Assembly (NCBI GenBank): GCA_963676875.1
Contig: OY781436.1
Location: forward strand, 1,674,001 to 1,738,000
Direction of reading: 5' to 3'
Source: UBA6244 sp963676875
GTDB lineage: Bacteria > Bacteroidota > Bacteroidia > Bacteroidales > F082
DNA length: 64,000 nt
Shown in pieces: positions 63,781 through 64,000 of this stretch (its first letter is position 1; each line of letters opens with the position of its first letter). Below the pieces are notes generated by a model, which worked only from the letters and a program-made list of their open reading frames with translations, was not told the origin of the DNA and searched no databases. Both the position numbers and the translations under genes were made by a program.

Positions 63781-64000
63781 ACTCCTGTTAATGTCCTACG
63801 GACAAGAACCTTTGCTTACCGTTAATCTATTGATATTGAAGCCATACGGGCTAGAGTTTATTCAACAATTGTGTCTTTCGATTAAAAACAACAATTCCAT
63901 TCACCCTTTCACCTCTTCTCCACTTCTCCCTACTCCATACTCCTTACTCCTGTTAATGTCCTACGGACAAGAACCTTTGCTTACCGTTAATCTATTGATA
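63781..64000 (+). repeat. 55-bp direct repeat, second copy cut by window end
   Basis: Bases 63781-63835 and 63946-64000 are identical over all 55 bp visible (offset 165 bp); the second copy may continue beyond the window. Each carries the palindrome TGTCC-TAC-GGACA. No coding frame is seen. Preceding text in both copies is a low-complexity C/T-rich run. Confidence 0.75.

Overview
The window is chromosomal DNA from a member of the Bacteroidota, most likely an anaerobic or facultative polysaccharide degrader of the Marinilabiliales type; that rank is an inference from gene content. Evidence for the phylum: a SusC/SusD pair, type IX secretion C-terminal sorting domains, a CotH lipoprotein and a DUF5009 acyltransferase inside a glycan locus, an S46 dipeptidyl peptidase, an isobutyryl-CoA mutase fusion (IcmF), and many Bacteroidota-type promoter -7 boxes (TAnnTTTG).

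Layout. 1-2.6 kb: the 3' end of a glycogen branching enzyme, a MobB-like P-loop protein and a TPR protein. 2.75-25.0 kb: a cellulose/cellodextrin-type polysaccharide utilisation locus. On the minus strand, a Nudix-fold regulator heads a tightly packed run of symporter, GH94 cellobiose phosphorylase, two GH3 beta-glucosidases, DUF5009 acyltransferase, CotH lipoprotein, GH9 glucanase, a GH2 relic, a clan GH-A hydrolase and an aldo-keto reductase. On the plus strand, susC-susD diverge from the regulator and end at a strong terminator. Three copies of a GTGT-N7-ACAM palindrome lie beside the -7 boxes of both divergent promoters, so one regulator probably controls the whole locus. Two genes in the run are damaged: the GH9 signal peptide is out of frame with its body, and the GH2 gene has lost its catalytic domain.

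25-29.2 kb is a low-density accessory stretch: small secreted proteins, a T9SS sorting-domain fragment, decayed dispersed repeats and a dead YefM-YoeB toxin-antitoxin module (antitoxin frameshifted by one base, toxin cut after 26 codons and joined in frame to a secreted-protein gene). 29.2-35.6 kb is a sufBCDS-sufE-DUF59 iron-sulfur operon followed by a MOSC protein. 35.6-37.5 kb holds a fold-back repeat and an IS4-family transposase split by a 122-bp inverted-repeat insertion.

37.5-48.9 kb carries mostly housekeeping or unclassified genes: a double AAA+ CbxX-type ATPase with a beta-rich N-terminus, a secreted nuclease/phosphatase-fold protein, a TetR-like regulator, trpS-hflX, a TPR lipoprotein, and a RimK-like ATP-grasp/GNAT pair. 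48.9-60.5 kb: a large secreted protein, butyrate kinase, and a six-gene minus-strand operon icmF-fkbH-ACP-VOC-NodB-AAC(3)-like. The last five genes look like a compact acyl-carrier-protein-dependent sugar-acylation pathway and are my best candidate for an undescribed system. 60.6-61.3 kb is a satellite-like array of CGCTGATG words containing two identical 134-bp units. A DPP11-type S46 peptidase and a repeat-rich end close the window. No rRNA, tRNA or CRISPR array was recognised.
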